A DNA stretch of 34,128 nt from JAVJPJ01 sp040217295 (GTDB lineage: Bacteria > Pseudomonadota > Alphaproteobacteria > Rhodobacterales > Rhodobacteraceae), in NCBI GenBank assembly GCA_964460185.1, contig CAYWTM010000026.1, positions 1 through 34,128 on the forward strand, read 5' to 3'. The notes below the pieces were generated by a model. It made no database searches. It saw only the letters and a program-made list of their open reading frames with translations, and had not been told where the DNA came from. This document shows positions 23,299 through 32,164 of this stretch, piece by piece (positions within the stretch are counted from its first letter, which is position 1; the number at the start of each line of letters is the position of its first letter). Position numbers and translations under genes: made by a program.

Positions 23299-23616
23299 TC
23301 AGATTGCCATGGACTCGAGTGGCTTGCCCGCCGCGAGTGCATCCTTGATCCATTGCGGTTGGCGTCCGCGACCCGTCCAGGTTTGGGAAACATCGGCAGG
23401 GTTTGCATATTTCGCGACGCCTTTGGTGCCTGTTTTCCCGGATGGCTTGGAGCTTAGCAATTCCTCAAGGACAAATCCATGGTCCTTGGCGACCTGGCGC
23501 ACGGCTGCCAGCGCTTCGACTCTCTTTTTCTGTGCGAAGGTCTTTATGGCGTTTTCGATTTCTTTCTGATGATTTTTGAGCTCGTCTAAATTCATTTTTT
23601 CAATGGTTTTGGACAT
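23299..23616 (-). CDS. H-NS family (HvrA/Spb-like) nucleoid-associated regulator
   Basis: A 105-residue protein with an N-terminal coiled-coil oligomerisation part (about 5-50, MNLDELKNHQKEIENAIKTF onward). A basic linker follows, then the H-NS C-terminal DNA-binding motif YANPADVSQTWTGRGRQPQWI (about 70-90), with the TWTGRGRxPxW core. It binds AT-rich DNA and usually silences or modulates genes; in Rhodobacter, HvrA tunes photosynthesis and nitrogen genes. The start ATG 23616 has AAAGG upstream. AATACCTTT occurs twice (23623-23631 and 23640-23648) in the short AT-rich upstream region, a possible autoregulatory site. deoD follows after 3 bases, an unusual partner. Confidence 0.88.
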   Translation of the reverse strand: MSKTIEKMNLDELKNHQKEIENAIKTFAQKKRVEALAAVRQVAKDHGFVLEELLSSKPSGKTGTKGVAKYANPADVSQTWTGRGRQPQWIKDALAAGKPLESMAI

Positions 23617-23720
23617 CGGAATAATACCTTTACTTCTTAAATACCTTTGAATGACTCACGCGCGCGGGGAAGGCAAGGCCTTCTGCGAGCGTTACAATTA
23701 CCAAATTTTCCGAAATTGCC

Positions 23721-25688
23721 CTATTCTGCCGCCAAGGCCTTGGGGTCGGCCAGGGCAACGATATCCATCATGATCCGGTTCAATTCGAAATCCTTGGGCG
23801 TATAAACCTTTGCCACGCCGAAGCTTTTCAATGTCTCCGCATCCTCATCCGGAATGATGCCCCCAACCATGACCGGCACGTGATCGAGACCAGCGGCACG
23901 CAGCCGCGTCATGACTTCTTCGATCAGGGGCACGTGGCTGCCCGACAGAATCGATAGACCGATGACATGGGCATCCTCCGACGCGGCCGCAGCGACGATT
24001 TCCTCGGGCGTCAGGCGGATCCCCTCGTAAGAGATGTCCATGCCGCAATCCCGCGCACGAAACGCGATTTGCTCTGCGCCATTGGAATGACCATCCAGAC
24101 CCGGCTTGCCCACCAGGAATTTCAACCTGCGTCCCAGGCGATCGCTTACGGCGTCGACGGCGTCACGGATGCCATCCAGACCCTCGGTCTGGTTCGACAC
24201 CGATTTCGAAACGCCTGTGGGTCCACGATATTCTCCGTGGACGGCGCGCATCACACCAGCCCATTCGCCGGTGGTGACACCGGCCCTTGCGGCCGCGATG
24301 GACGCAGGCATCACGTTGCGCCCCTCTGCCGCCGCCGTGCGTAAATCCGCCAGAGCGGATTTCACTGCCGCGTCATCGCGGTCTTGCCGCCATGCGGTCA
24401 GCCGGGCGATCTGGTCCTGTTCGACGGCCGGATCGACCACCATGATCCCACCATCTTCCCCCATCAGCGGCGACGGCTCGGACGCGGTGTATCTGTTGAC
24501 CCCCACCACCACGGTTTCACCGCGCTCGATGGCCCCCACCCTTGCGGCATTGCTTTCGACCAGGCGGGATTTCATGTAATCGATGGCCGCAATCGCGCCA
24601 CCTTGAGCATCCAGATTGGCCAATTCGGCGCGCGCGCCGATCTTCAACTCTTCAACCTTCGCATCGATTGCCGGGTTGCCGTCAAAAAGATCGCCGTATT
24701 CCAACAGGTCCGTCTCGTAGGCCATGATCTGCTGCATCCGCATCGACCATTGCTGGTCCCAGGGGCGCGGCAGGCCCAGTGCTTCGTTCCAGGCGGGCAA
24801 TTGCACCGCGCGCGCACGCGCTTTTTTCGACAGCGTCACGGCCAGCATTTCGATCAGGATGCGGTAGACGTTGTTTTCGGGCTGCTGTTCGGTCAGACCG
24901 AGGGAGTTGACCTGCACCCCATAGCGGAAGCGACGGTATTTGGGGTCTTCGACACCGTAGCGGTCTGCACAGATTTCATCCCACAAATCCACAAAGGCGC
25001 GCATCTTGCACAACTCCGTCACGAATCGGATGCCCGCGTTGACGAAAAACGAAATCCGCTCCACGAGGATCGGGAAATCCTCGGCCGGGACACGGGGGCG
25101 CAATTCATCCAGAACCGAGATCGCGGTCGCCAGGGCAAAGGCCAGTTCCTGCTCGGGCGTGGCACCGGCCTCTTGCAGGTGATAGGAACACACGTTCATC
25201 GGGTTCCATTTCGGCACGTTGGTGTAGCAATACTCGGCCACATCCGCGATCATCGCCAAGGATGGCTTTGGCGGGCAGATATAGGTGCCGCGCGACAGGT
25301 ATTCCTTGATCAGATCGTTCTGAACCGTGCCCTGAAGGCTGGCAATGTCAGCGCCCTGTTCTTCGGCCACGGCGATATAAAGCGACAAAAGCCACGGCGC
25401 GGTCGCGTTGATCGTCATGGAGGTGTTCATCTGATCCAAAGGAATCTGATCGAACAAAGCGCGCATGTCGCCCAGATGGCTGATCGGCACCCCGACCTTG
25501 CCCACCTCGCCGCGCGCCAGAACATGATCGCTGTCGTAACCGGTCTGCGTGGGCAGATCGAACGCCACCGAAAGACCGGTCTGCCCCTTTGCCAGATTGC
25601 CCCGATACAGCGCATTCGATGCCTGGGCAGTCGAATGCCCCGCATAGGTGCGGATCAGCCAGGGACGATCTTTCTGCGGTGCAGTCAT
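23721..25688 (-). CDS. ecm: Ethylmalonyl-CoA mutase (MeaA-type, B12-dependent)
   Basis: A 655-residue coenzyme-B12 mutase that turns ethylmalonyl-CoA into methylsuccinyl-CoA in the ethylmalonyl-CoA pathway, used for growth on acetate and C1/C2 compounds by bacteria lacking isocitrate lyase. The N-terminal catalytic domain shows RTYAGHSTAQASNALYRGNLAKGQTGLSVAFDLPTQ, TSMTINATAPWLL and the YGVQVNSLGLTEQQPENN stretch. The C-terminal B12 domain (about 520-645) has GLDGHSNGAEQ with cobalt-ligand His534 and SILSGSHVPLI. The segment after RTYAGHSTA and overall length match Ecm/MeaA rather than methylmalonyl-CoA mutase. I start at ATG 25688, which has GGAG; ATG 25709 would add 7 residues. It stands alone; other pathway genes must lie elsewhere. 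Confidence 0.9.
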   Translation of the reverse strand: MTAPQKDRPWLIRTYAGHSTAQASNALYRGNLAKGQTGLSVAFDLPTQTGYDSDHVLARGEVGKVGVPISHLGDMRALFDQIPLDQMNTSMTINATAPWLLSLYIAVAEEQGADIASLQGTVQNDLIKEYLSRGTYICPPKPSLAMIADVAEYCYTNVPKWNPMNVCSYHLQEAGATPEQELAFALATAISVLDELRPRVPAEDFPILVERISFFVNAGIRFVTELCKMRAFVDLWDEICADRYGVEDPKYRRFRYGVQVNSLGLTEQQPENNVYRILIEMLAVTLSKKARARAVQLPAWNEALGLPRPWDQQWSMRMQQIMAYETDLLEYGDLFDGNPAIDAKVEELKIGARAELANLDAQGGAIAAIDYMKSRLVESNAARVGAIERGETVVVGVNRYTASEPSPLMGEDGGIMVVDPAVEQDQIARLTAWRQDRDDAAVKSALADLRTAAAEGRNVMPASIAAARAGVTTGEWAGVMRAVHGEYRGPTGVSKSVSNQTEGLDGIRDAVDAVSDRLGRRLKFLVGKPGLDGHSNGAEQIAFRARDCGMDISYEGIRLTPEEIVAAAASEDAHVIGLSILSGSHVPLIEEVMTRLRAAGLDHVPVMVGGIIPDEDAETLKSFGVAKVYTPKDFELNRIMMDIVALADPKALAAE

Positions 25689-25734
25689 GGCGGGCTCCAA
25701 TCGGCGCATTTAGCAATATTATTCCATCCAGTGG

Positions 25735-25764
25735 GGTATATTGAGAATATTATGTCCTTGTCAA
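25735..25764 (-). promoter_or_regulatory. Promoter of ethylmalonyl-CoA mutase with inverted repeat
   Basis: On the minus strand TTGACA (25759-25764) is followed after 18 bases by TATACC (25735-25740). Between them lies ATATT-GAG-AATAT (25738-25750), a perfect inverted repeat, and AATATTAT occurs again at 25715-25722. A regulator bound there would sit in the promoter spacer. Which regulator is unknown. Confidence 0.55.
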
Positions 25765-25911
25765 TTCGCTGCATTGCGGCAGAGCCAGTGTCGCGCGGTC
25801 ATCCGCAAGCGGCGTTCCATCCCACGGCCGACCCCACGGGCCGCACTGCACCAACCGGCGCCACCCAACTTCCTTCTGGCGCAGGCGCGGCGCGCGGATT
25901 AGCCTTTGCCC

Positions 25912-26853
25912 ATGCTGCGCTACATCCTGATCCGCGCCCTTTCCCTTGGTCTCAGCCTGATCGTGGCCAGCATCGTCATTTTTGCCGTGATCGAGGTTAT
26001 TCCCGGCGATCCTGCCTCGTTCATGTTGGGCCTGAACGCGACCGATGAGAACCTGGCCGCACTGCGCGCAGATCTGGGTCTCGACGGGTCAAAGATCGAT
26101 CGCTACTTCGCGTGGATCGGGGGCATGGTGACGGGGGATTTCGGGACATCCTACACCTACCGTGTGCCGGTGTCGGACCTGGTGCTGGATCGCATCTGGG
26201 TCTCGCTGCCCCTGGCGCTGTTCGCACTGACCCTCTCGACGCTGATCGCCTTTCCAATCGGCATCATCGCCGCAGCGCGGCGTGGCACGGCGGCGGATTT
26301 TTCGATCATGGGGGCCACCCAGCTTGGCATCGCGATCCCGAATTTCTGGTTCGCAATGCTGCTGGTGTTGGTGTTCGCGGTCTCCCTGCAATGGTTTTCG
26401 GCGGGTGGATTTCCAGGTTGGGATGATCCGCTGGCGGCCCTGAAATCACTGTTGCTACCGGCCATTGCCCTGGCCCTGCCGCAAGCGTCGATCCTGGCGC
26501 GGGTCATGCGCTCGGCCCTGCTGGAGACGTTGGACCAGGATTACATCCGCACTGCCCGCGCCAAGGGCCTGACGCAGGGGCAGGCGATCCGCCGTCACGC
26601 CCTGAGAAACGCCATGATCCCGGTTCTGACGATCATCGGGTTGCAGTTTTCGTTCCTGCTGGCGGGTGCGATCATCATCGAGAACGTCTTTTTCCTGCCC
26701 GGCCTGGGGCGCCTGATCTTTCAGGGCATCACGCAACGCGATCTGGTGGTGGTGGAATCGGTAACCATGCTGCTGGTCTTTGCCGTTATCCTTGTGACCT
26801 TCCTGGTCGACATCACCTACGCCCTGGTCGACCCGAGGTTGCGGCGAAAATGA
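25912..26853 (+). CDS. Peptide/opine-type ABC importer permease (DppB/OppB family)
   Basis: A 313-residue permease with about six helices. VIEVIPGDPASFMLGLNAT (about 28-46) is the DppB N-terminal motif. The cytoplasmic EAA loop is visible as MRSALLETLDQDYIRTARAKGLTQGQAIRRHALRNAMIPV (about 199-239). LLAGAIIIENVFFLPGLGRL follows. I use ATG 25912; a TTG two codons earlier is possible, and neither has a clear ribosome site. It is the first gene of a run with a second permease and a double ATPase. No binding-protein gene is present upstream or downstream in the window, although such importers need one. Confidence 0.88.
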   Translation: MLRYILIRALSLGLSLIVASIVIFAVIEVIPGDPASFMLGLNATDENLAALRADLGLDGSKIDRYFAWIGGMVTGDFGTSYTYRVPVSDLVLDRIWVSLPLALFALTLSTLIAFPIGIIAAARRGTAADFSIMGATQLGIAIPNFWFAMLLVLVFAVSLQWFSAGGFPGWDDPLAALKSLLLPAIALALPQASILARVMRSALLETLDQDYIRTARAKGLTQGQAIRRHALRNAMIPVLTIIGLQFSFLLAGAIIIENVFFLPGLGRLIFQGITQRDLVVVESVTMLLVFAVILVTFLVDITYALVDPRLRRK

Positions 26854-27677
26854 CCCTGCGCAGTGTTCCCCCTGCCCTGCTGATCGGCGCCGCGTTGTCA
26901 TCGGTGTTTGTGCTGCTGGCGCTGATCTCGTTTGCGTGGACACCGCACCCCGTGGACGGGGTGACCATCGCCAACCGATTGCAGCCCTTTTCCCCCACGC
27001 ATCTGCTTGGCACCGATCAACTGGGCCGCGATATCCTCTCGATGCTGATGGTTGGCGCACAGACCTCGATCGCGGTGGCGCTGATCGCGGTTGGGATCGG
27101 AGTGGCCCTGGGCGTGCCGCTGGGTCTTGCGGCCGCCGCCAACCGGGGCAGTCTTCTGGATGAGGTCATCATGCGGGGCAATGACCTGATCTTTGCCTTT
27201 CCGTCACTGGTCATCGCCATCTTGATCACGGCGCGCTACGGCCCGTCGGCCACCAATGCGATCCTTGCCATCGGGATCTTCAACATCCCGGTCTTCGCCC
27301 GCGTCGCACGGGGCGGCGCGTTGCCGATCTGGACGTTGGATTACATTCTGGCGGCGCGCACGGCGGGCAAGGGCAAGATCCGCATCAGCGCCGAACACAT
27401 CTTTCCCAACATCACCAACCTCCTGATCGTGCAGGCCACGATCCAGTTCTCGCTCGGCATCCTGGCCGAAGCGGCGCTGTCCTATGTCGGACTTGGTGCG
27501 CAGCCGCCGATCCCGTCCTGGGGCCGGATGCTGGCAGAGGCGCAGACGATGATTTACACACATCCCATGCTGGCCGTGCTGCCGGGGTTGGCCATCGTGC
27601 TGATGGTTCTGGGCCTCAACCTGATGGGGGATGGGCTGCGCGACGCGCTGGACCCAAGGCTGAGGCGGGCGCGATGA
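26850..27677 (+). CDS. Peptide-type ABC importer permease (DppC/OppC family)
   Basis: A 275-residue second permease. FSPTHLLGTDQLGRDILSMLMVGAQTSIAVAL (about 48-79) is the hallmark DppC N-terminal stretch (GTDxxGRDxxSR-like). VFARVARGGALPIWTLDYILAARTAGKGKIRISAEHIFPNI (about 149-189) is the EAA loop that docks on the ATPase. ILAEAALSYVGLGAQPPIPSWGRML closes the family pattern. The gene overlaps permease 1 by 4 bases (ATGA) and is itself overlapped by the ATPase in the same way, so the three are translated together. Confidence 0.9.
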   Translation: MTLRSVPPALLIGAALSSVFVLLALISFAWTPHPVDGVTIANRLQPFSPTHLLGTDQLGRDILSMLMVGAQTSIAVALIAVGIGVALGVPLGLAAAANRGSLLDEVIMRGNDLIFAFPSLVIAILITARYGPSATNAILAIGIFNIPVFARVARGGALPIWTLDYILAARTAGKGKIRISAEHIFPNITNLLIVQATIQFSLGILAEAALSYVGLGAQPPIPSWGRMLAEAQTMIYTHPMLAVLPGLAIVLMVLGLNLMGDGLRDALDPRLRRAR

Positions 27678-29263
27678 TCGATATCCGAAACCTGTCGCTC
27701 AGCATCCACGGCACACCCATCCTGCGTGACCTGTCGCTTGGGTTTTCTGCCGGCGAGATCTTTGGCCTCGTGGGTGAATCCGGGTCGGGCAAATCCATGA
27801 CGGCGATGGCGCTCATGGGGCTGCTGCCCCGGGGCACGCGGACACAGGGACAGGCGCGGCTCGATGGAACCGACCTTTTGACGCTGACCGAGGCCCAGCT
27901 GTGCGCGCTGCGCGGCAACGACATCGCCATGATCTTTCAGGAACCGATGACCGCACTGAACCCGGTTCAGACCATCGGGGACCAGGTGGCAGAGACATTG
28001 ACCATCCATGGTCGCGCGCACAGGGCAGAGGCGTTGAAGATCGCGCGCGATCGTCTGGACCGCGTGGGCCTGAGCCATATCGCGCTGGACCGGTATCCGC
28101 ATGAATTGTCCGGCGGCCAGCGGCAGCGCGTGTGCATCGCCGCCGCCATCGCGTTGCATCCGCGCCTGTTGATCGCGGATGAGCCCACGACAGCGCTGGA
28201 TGTGACTACGCAGGCGCAGATCCTCGATCTGCTCAAGGAACTGGTTGCCGAAGACGGCATGTCGCTTTTGCTGATCACCCATGACCTGGCCGTGGTGGCC
28301 GACATGGCGGACCGCATCGCAGTCATGAAACAGGGTGAAATCGTCGAGAGCGGCCAGACAGCGACCGTTCTGGCCAAGCAGAACCACCCCTACACCCGCG
28401 CGTTGTTCGCGGCCTCATCCCACAGCCCCGACCGATCCGAGACCACAACGCCCACACCGCTTTTGTCGCTGCGCGACGTGCATCGGTACTATCCCGGTGA
28501 GCGGCAGGGGTTTCGCCGCGGCCCGCCGGTGCAGGCCGTCCGCGGTGTCAGCTTTGATCTGTTCACCGGCGAAAGCCTGGGCCTTGTGGGCGAATCCGGC
28601 TGTGGGAAATCGACGTTGACGCGCGCCATTCTTGGCCTTGAACCGGTGCAGGAAGGACAGATCCAGCTGATCGGCCACCCGGTCACGCCCGCAATGCCAC
28701 GCGCCGAACGCGCCAACATGCAGATCGTGTTTCAAGACCCCTACGGCAGCTTCAACCCGCGCTGGCGGGTCGAACATCTGGTGGCCGAGCCGTTCCATCT
28801 GCTCGACCGCAGACCTGAAGGTGCCGAGCGGCGCGCGCGCGTGGCCGAAGCGTTGACTGCCGTGCGCCTGTCGCCGGACGACATGGAAAAATATCCCCAC
28901 GAATTTTCCGGCGGGCAGCGTCAGCGCATCGCCATCGCCCGCGCCTTGATCACGCGGCCAAAGCTGCTGGTGCTGGATGAGGCCGTCTCGGCGCTGGATG
29001 TCTCGGTCAGGGCCAGCATCCTGGATCTGCTGGCGGACTTGCAGGGCGAACTGGGCTTGAGCTATCTGTTCATCTCGCATGACCTGACGGTGATGCGTGC
29101 GATCACGGACCGGGTCCTGGTCATGCAGGCGGGCCAGATCGTCGAAGAGGGCGCAACCGAAGCCGTCTTTACCAACCCCCGCCATCCCTACACCCGGCAA
29201 TTGCTTGCCGCAGCCCCCCGGCTGCCTGATACGATCGGAACCCGCGATGACGCCTTGGTTTGA
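27674..29263 (+). CDS. Fused double ABC ATPase (DppD-DppF type)
   Basis: A 529-residue ATPase in which two complete peptide-importer cassettes are joined. Cassette 1 has GESGSGKS (34-41), MIFQEPMTALNP, ELSGGQRQRVCIA and LLIADEPTTALD. Cassette 2 has GESGCGKST (about 310-318), IVFQDPYGSFNPRW, EFSGGQRQRIAIA and LLVLDEAVSALDVS. Each ends with the HPYTRxLxAA tail of the oligopeptide family. Both Walker motifs are intact, so both sites may hydrolyse ATP; DEAVSALD in the second replaces the more usual DEPxSALD but keeps the glutamate. Start ATG 27674 overlaps permease 2 by 4 bases; the 3' end overlaps the aldehyde dehydrogenase by 17. Confidence 0.92.
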   Translation: MIDIRNLSLSIHGTPILRDLSLGFSAGEIFGLVGESGSGKSMTAMALMGLLPRGTRTQGQARLDGTDLLTLTEAQLCALRGNDIAMIFQEPMTALNPVQTIGDQVAETLTIHGRAHRAEALKIARDRLDRVGLSHIALDRYPHELSGGQRQRVCIAAAIALHPRLLIADEPTTALDVTTQAQILDLLKELVAEDGMSLLLITHDLAVVADMADRIAVMKQGEIVESGQTATVLAKQNHPYTRALFAASSHSPDRSETTTPTPLLSLRDVHRYYPGERQGFRRGPPVQAVRGVSFDLFTGESLGLVGESGCGKSTLTRAILGLEPVQEGQIQLIGHPVTPAMPRAERANMQIVFQDPYGSFNPRWRVEHLVAEPFHLLDRRPEGAERRARVAEALTAVRLSPDDMEKYPHEFSGGQRQRIAIARALITRPKLLVLDEAVSALDVSVRASILDLLADLQGELGLSYLFISHDLTVMRAITDRVLVMQAGQIVEEGATEAVFTNPRHPYTRQLLAAAPRLPDTIGTRDDALV

Positions 29264-30692
29264 CCCCGCCCTGATCTTTGTGAACGGCCTGTGGCAGCCC
29301 TGCGACACCGGCGAAACGCTACCGGTGCTGGACCCCTCGACCGGGCAGCAGGTCGCCCGCATCGCCCGTGGCACCGCCGCCGATATCGACGCGGCCGTGA
29401 TCGCCGCCGAGAACGCCCTGGCAGGCGAATGGGGCAAGATGACCGCCGCCGAACGCGGCCGCATCCTGGCGCGACTGGGCCAACTGGTGCTGGATCACGC
29501 CGACCAGCTGGCCGTGATGGAAGCCACCGATGTGGGTAAACCCCTGACCCAGGCGCGCAATGACGTGACCGCGTTGGCGCGCTACTGCGAATTCTACGCA
29601 GGGGCCGCCGACAAGCTGATGGGCCAGACGATCCCCTTCAACGACGGGTTTACCGTCTACACCTTGCGCGAACCCCACGGGGTCACGGGCCATATCGTTC
29701 CGTGGAACTACCCGATGCAGATCATCGGCAGGTCGATCGGTGCAGCGCTGGCCACCGGCAATGCCTGCGTTCTGAAACCGGCGGAAGAGGCCTGCCTGAC
29801 GGCCCTGGCCTTTGCCGACCTTGCCCACCAGGCGGGTCTGCCTGCCGGCGCGCTGAACGTGATCCCTGGCCTGGGGACCGAGGCGGGCGCCGCGCTGAGC
29901 GCGCATCCCGGTATCCGGCACATGTCCTTTACCGGGTCGGTCGCGACGGGGCGCAAGATCCAGGCCGCCGCCGCCGAAAACGTGATCCCCGTCACCCTGG
30001 AACTGGGCGGGAAATCCCCGCAACTGGTCTTTGCCGATGCCGATCTGGATGCAGCGCTGCCATTCCTCGTGAATGCGGGCATTCAGAACGCCGGCCAGAC
30101 CTGTTCCGCCTCATCCCGCATTCTGGTGCAACGCCCGATTTACGATCAGGTCTGTGCCCGCATGGCCGATGCCTATGCCACCCTGACCGTCGGCCCCGCC
30201 ATGGCGGATTTGCGGGTCGGCCCCCTGATCTCGGCACGGCAGAAAGGGATCGTCGAACGCTTTCTGGCCATGGCGCCCCCCGAAGGCATCCTGGCCCGCG
30301 GAACGCTGGCGGCGGACCTGCCGGAAGGCGGCCACTACATCGCGCCGGCCCTCATCGGCGGGCTGTCACCGGATCACGCCCTTGCGCAGGAGGAAATCTT
30401 TGGCCCGGTGCAGGTCATCTTGCCGTTCGAGGACGAGGATGACGCCATACGCATCGCGAACGGCACGCCTTACGGCCTTGTCGCTTCGGTCTGGTCACGC
30501 GACGGCGGGCGGCAGATGCGGCTGGCCAGGAAACTGCGCGCAGGCCAGGTGTTCTTGAACAATTACGGCGCGGCCGGTGGGGTCGAATTGCCCTTTGGCG
30601 GTACCGGCCAATCGGGCCATGGCCGGGAAAAAGGGTTCGAGGCGCTTTATGCCTTCACATCGCTCAAGACCGTTGCAGCCTATCATGGATGA
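29247..30692 (+). CDS. NAD(P)-dependent aldehyde dehydrogenase
   Basis: A 481-residue ALDH that oxidises an aldehyde to its acid. VPWNYP with Asn154, FTGSVATGR (nucleotide loop), LELGGKSPQ with general base Glu252, and NAGQTCSASSR with nucleophile Cys286 are present. So is EEIFGPVQVILPF, the late cofactor motif. It resembles betaine-aldehyde and aminobutyraldehyde dehydrogenases, but such calls are unreliable from sequence alone. ATG 29247 lies inside the end of the ATPase gene; the frame is open further upstream but not ALDH-like. Overlap by 17 bases with an importer ATPase ties it to whatever that system brings in. Confidence 0.9.
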   Translation: MTPWFDPALIFVNGLWQPCDTGETLPVLDPSTGQQVARIARGTAADIDAAVIAAENALAGEWGKMTAAERGRILARLGQLVLDHADQLAVMEATDVGKPLTQARNDVTALARYCEFYAGAADKLMGQTIPFNDGFTVYTLREPHGVTGHIVPWNYPMQIIGRSIGAALATGNACVLKPAEEACLTALAFADLAHQAGLPAGALNVIPGLGTEAGAALSAHPGIRHMSFTGSVATGRKIQAAAAENVIPVTLELGGKSPQLVFADADLDAALPFLVNAGIQNAGQTCSASSRILVQRPIYDQVCARMADAYATLTVGPAMADLRVGPLISARQKGIVERFLAMAPPEGILARGTLAADLPEGGHYIAPALIGGLSPDHALAQEEIFGPVQVILPFEDEDDAIRIANGTPYGLVASVWSRDGGRQMRLARKLRAGQVFLNNYGAAGGVELPFGGTGQSGHGREKGFEALYAFTSLKTVAAYHG

Positions 30693-30813
30693 GGGGCCTG
30701 AAAGCCGACCCGCGCGCACGGTGCTGCACCCCGAACCGCGAGCATGATCATGGACGCGTTGCGTTCACCCCGCTAGTCTTTGACGCGATATTGCGAAAGG
30801 TCCCGACTCCAAG

Positions 30814-31359
30814 ATGCCATTGGGAAAATTTCCGACACTCGTTGTTCTGGTGGCGACCGCTGCTGCTGCGGCGGCGATTTTCGGCGCCTTGCACAACCAG
30901 TTGAGCTATAGCGTCGGACCAAGTTACTTCACCGAGCTGAAATTTCAGCAATTCAACATCTCTGACACTCTGCCCACCCGGATAGGCGCGGCGCTGGTCG
31001 GGGTGCAAGCCAGTTGGTGGATGGGGGTTCTCGTGGGCGTGCCGGCGTTTGTCTACGGGCTGATCGCCGTGCCCGACCCGCGCAGCTACCTGGCGGCGGG
31101 ACTGGGCGCGATCGGGTTGGTCTTTGTGCTGTCCACCTTCGCCGCTTTGGCCGGGTTGTTGGGCGGCCTGATCGCTGATTCCAGCGGCATTCTTGACGGC
31201 CGACTGGCAATTCCCGCAGGCCCGGACCGGTCCGATTTCATCCGCGCAGGGTTCATGCATGATGCAAGCTATCTGGCCGGTGGGCTTGGCGTGCTACTGG
31301 CATTCTGGCCCATGCGCCGGGCGCGGGCCATCGACATGGCGCGGGCCACGGCGGCGTGA
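30814..31359 (+). CDS. Four-helix integral membrane protein, unknown function
   Basis: A 181-residue membrane protein I cannot assign to a characterised family. Hydrophobic segments lie at about 8-26, 69-88, 94-122 (long, alanine/leucine/glycine-rich) and 148-164. A loop between the first two holds LHNQLSYSVGPSYFTELKFQQFNI, a polar-aromatic stretch that looks conserved and is probably periplasmic. Another loop has IPAGPDRSDFIRAGFMHDASY. It ends with an arginine-rich tail, so the C-terminus is probably cytoplasmic. ATG 30814 has AAAGG upstream; 121 bases separate it from the aldehyde dehydrogenase, so it may have its own promoter. Confidence 0.7.
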   Translation: MPLGKFPTLVVLVATAAAAAAIFGALHNQLSYSVGPSYFTELKFQQFNISDTLPTRIGAALVGVQASWWMGVLVGVPAFVYGLIAVPDPRSYLAAGLGAIGLVFVLSTFAALAGLLGGLIADSSGILDGRLAIPAGPDRSDFIRAGFMHDASYLAGGLGVLLAFWPMRRARAIDMARATAA

Positions 31360-31386
31360 CATCGGCCACAAGGTGAGGGACAGACC

Positions 31387-32127
31387 ATGCGACTTGAAGG
31401 AAAAACCGCCATCGTCACCGGGGCCGGATCGGGGTTTGGCGCAGGGATCGCGCGGGTCTTTGCCCGCGAAGGCGCCAATGTCATGGTGGCCGATCTCAAC
31501 GGGGATGCCGCCGCCGAAATCGCGGCGGAAATCGGTGGTATCGCACAAACGGTCGATGTGGCCGATGGCACCTCGGTCGCGGCCATGACGCGGGCCGCGA
31601 TGGACGCCTGGGGGCGGATCGACATCCTGATCAACAATGCCGGCATCACGCACCTGCCCGCGCCATTAGAAGACGTCAGCGAAGCCGATTTCGATCGGGT
31701 TCTGGCCGTGAATGCCAAATCCGTCTACCTGACCGCGCGCGAGATCGTGCCGCTGATGAAGGCTGCGGGAACGGGCGCGATCCTCAACGTGGCCTCGACC
31801 GCGGGCCTGTCGCCCCGGCCCATGCTGAACTGGTACAACGCGTCAAAGGGATGGATGATCACCGCGACCAAGACCATGGCGGTGGAACTTGCGCCCGCGG
31901 GCATTCGCGTCAACGCGATCTGCCCGGTGGCGGGCGAAACGCCGCTCCTGGCCAGTTTCATGGGCGAGGACACGCCCGAGATACGCGCCAGGTTCCTGTC
32001 CACCATCCCCCTGGGTCGGTTCAGCCAACCACAAGACATGGGCGAGGCCGCGGCCTTTCTGTGCTCGGATGCGGCATCCATGATCACCGGCGTTGCACTT
32101 GAGGTCGATGGAGGGCGATGCATATGA
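31387..32127 (+). CDS. Short-chain dehydrogenase/reductase (SDR), NAD-leaning
   Basis: A 246-residue classical SDR. TGAGSGFGAGIA (11-22) is the dinucleotide loop, Asp36 after strand 2 favours NAD(H), NNAG is at 83-86, and Ser137, Tyr150 and Lys154 (YNASK) are the catalytic residues. The C-terminal GVALEVDGGRCI is a typical FabG-like ending. It resembles glucose/3-hydroxyacyl dehydrogenases. ATG 31387 is preceded by GAGGGA. It lies 27 bases after the membrane protein and 37 bases before the small hypothetical gene, probably one transcript with the peptidase. The substrate is unknown. Confidence 0.88.
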   Translation: MRLEGKTAIVTGAGSGFGAGIARVFAREGANVMVADLNGDAAAEIAAEIGGIAQTVDVADGTSVAAMTRAAMDAWGRIDILINNAGITHLPAPLEDVSEADFDRVLAVNAKSVYLTAREIVPLMKAAGTGAILNVASTAGLSPRPMLNWYNASKGWMITATKTMAVELAPAGIRVNAICPVAGETPLLASFMGEDTPEIRARFLSTIPLGRFSQPQDMGEAAAFLCSDAASMITGVALEVDGGRCI

Positions 32128-32164
32128 CCTCAGGGGCCGAAGATCTGTTTGAAAGGATCGTGAG

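Noticed and set aside
23669..23683. GAAGGC-AAG-GCCTTC stem as a terminator between the H-NS gene and the mutase
   Set aside because: The stem is only 6 bp with no T run on either strand and lies where the H-NS promoter should be.
24384..26048. A 554-codon plus-strand frame across the ethylmalonyl-CoA mutase gene
   Set aside because: It is antisense to a clearly conserved enzyme, has a His/Gln/Arg-rich composition, and no ribosome site or family motif.
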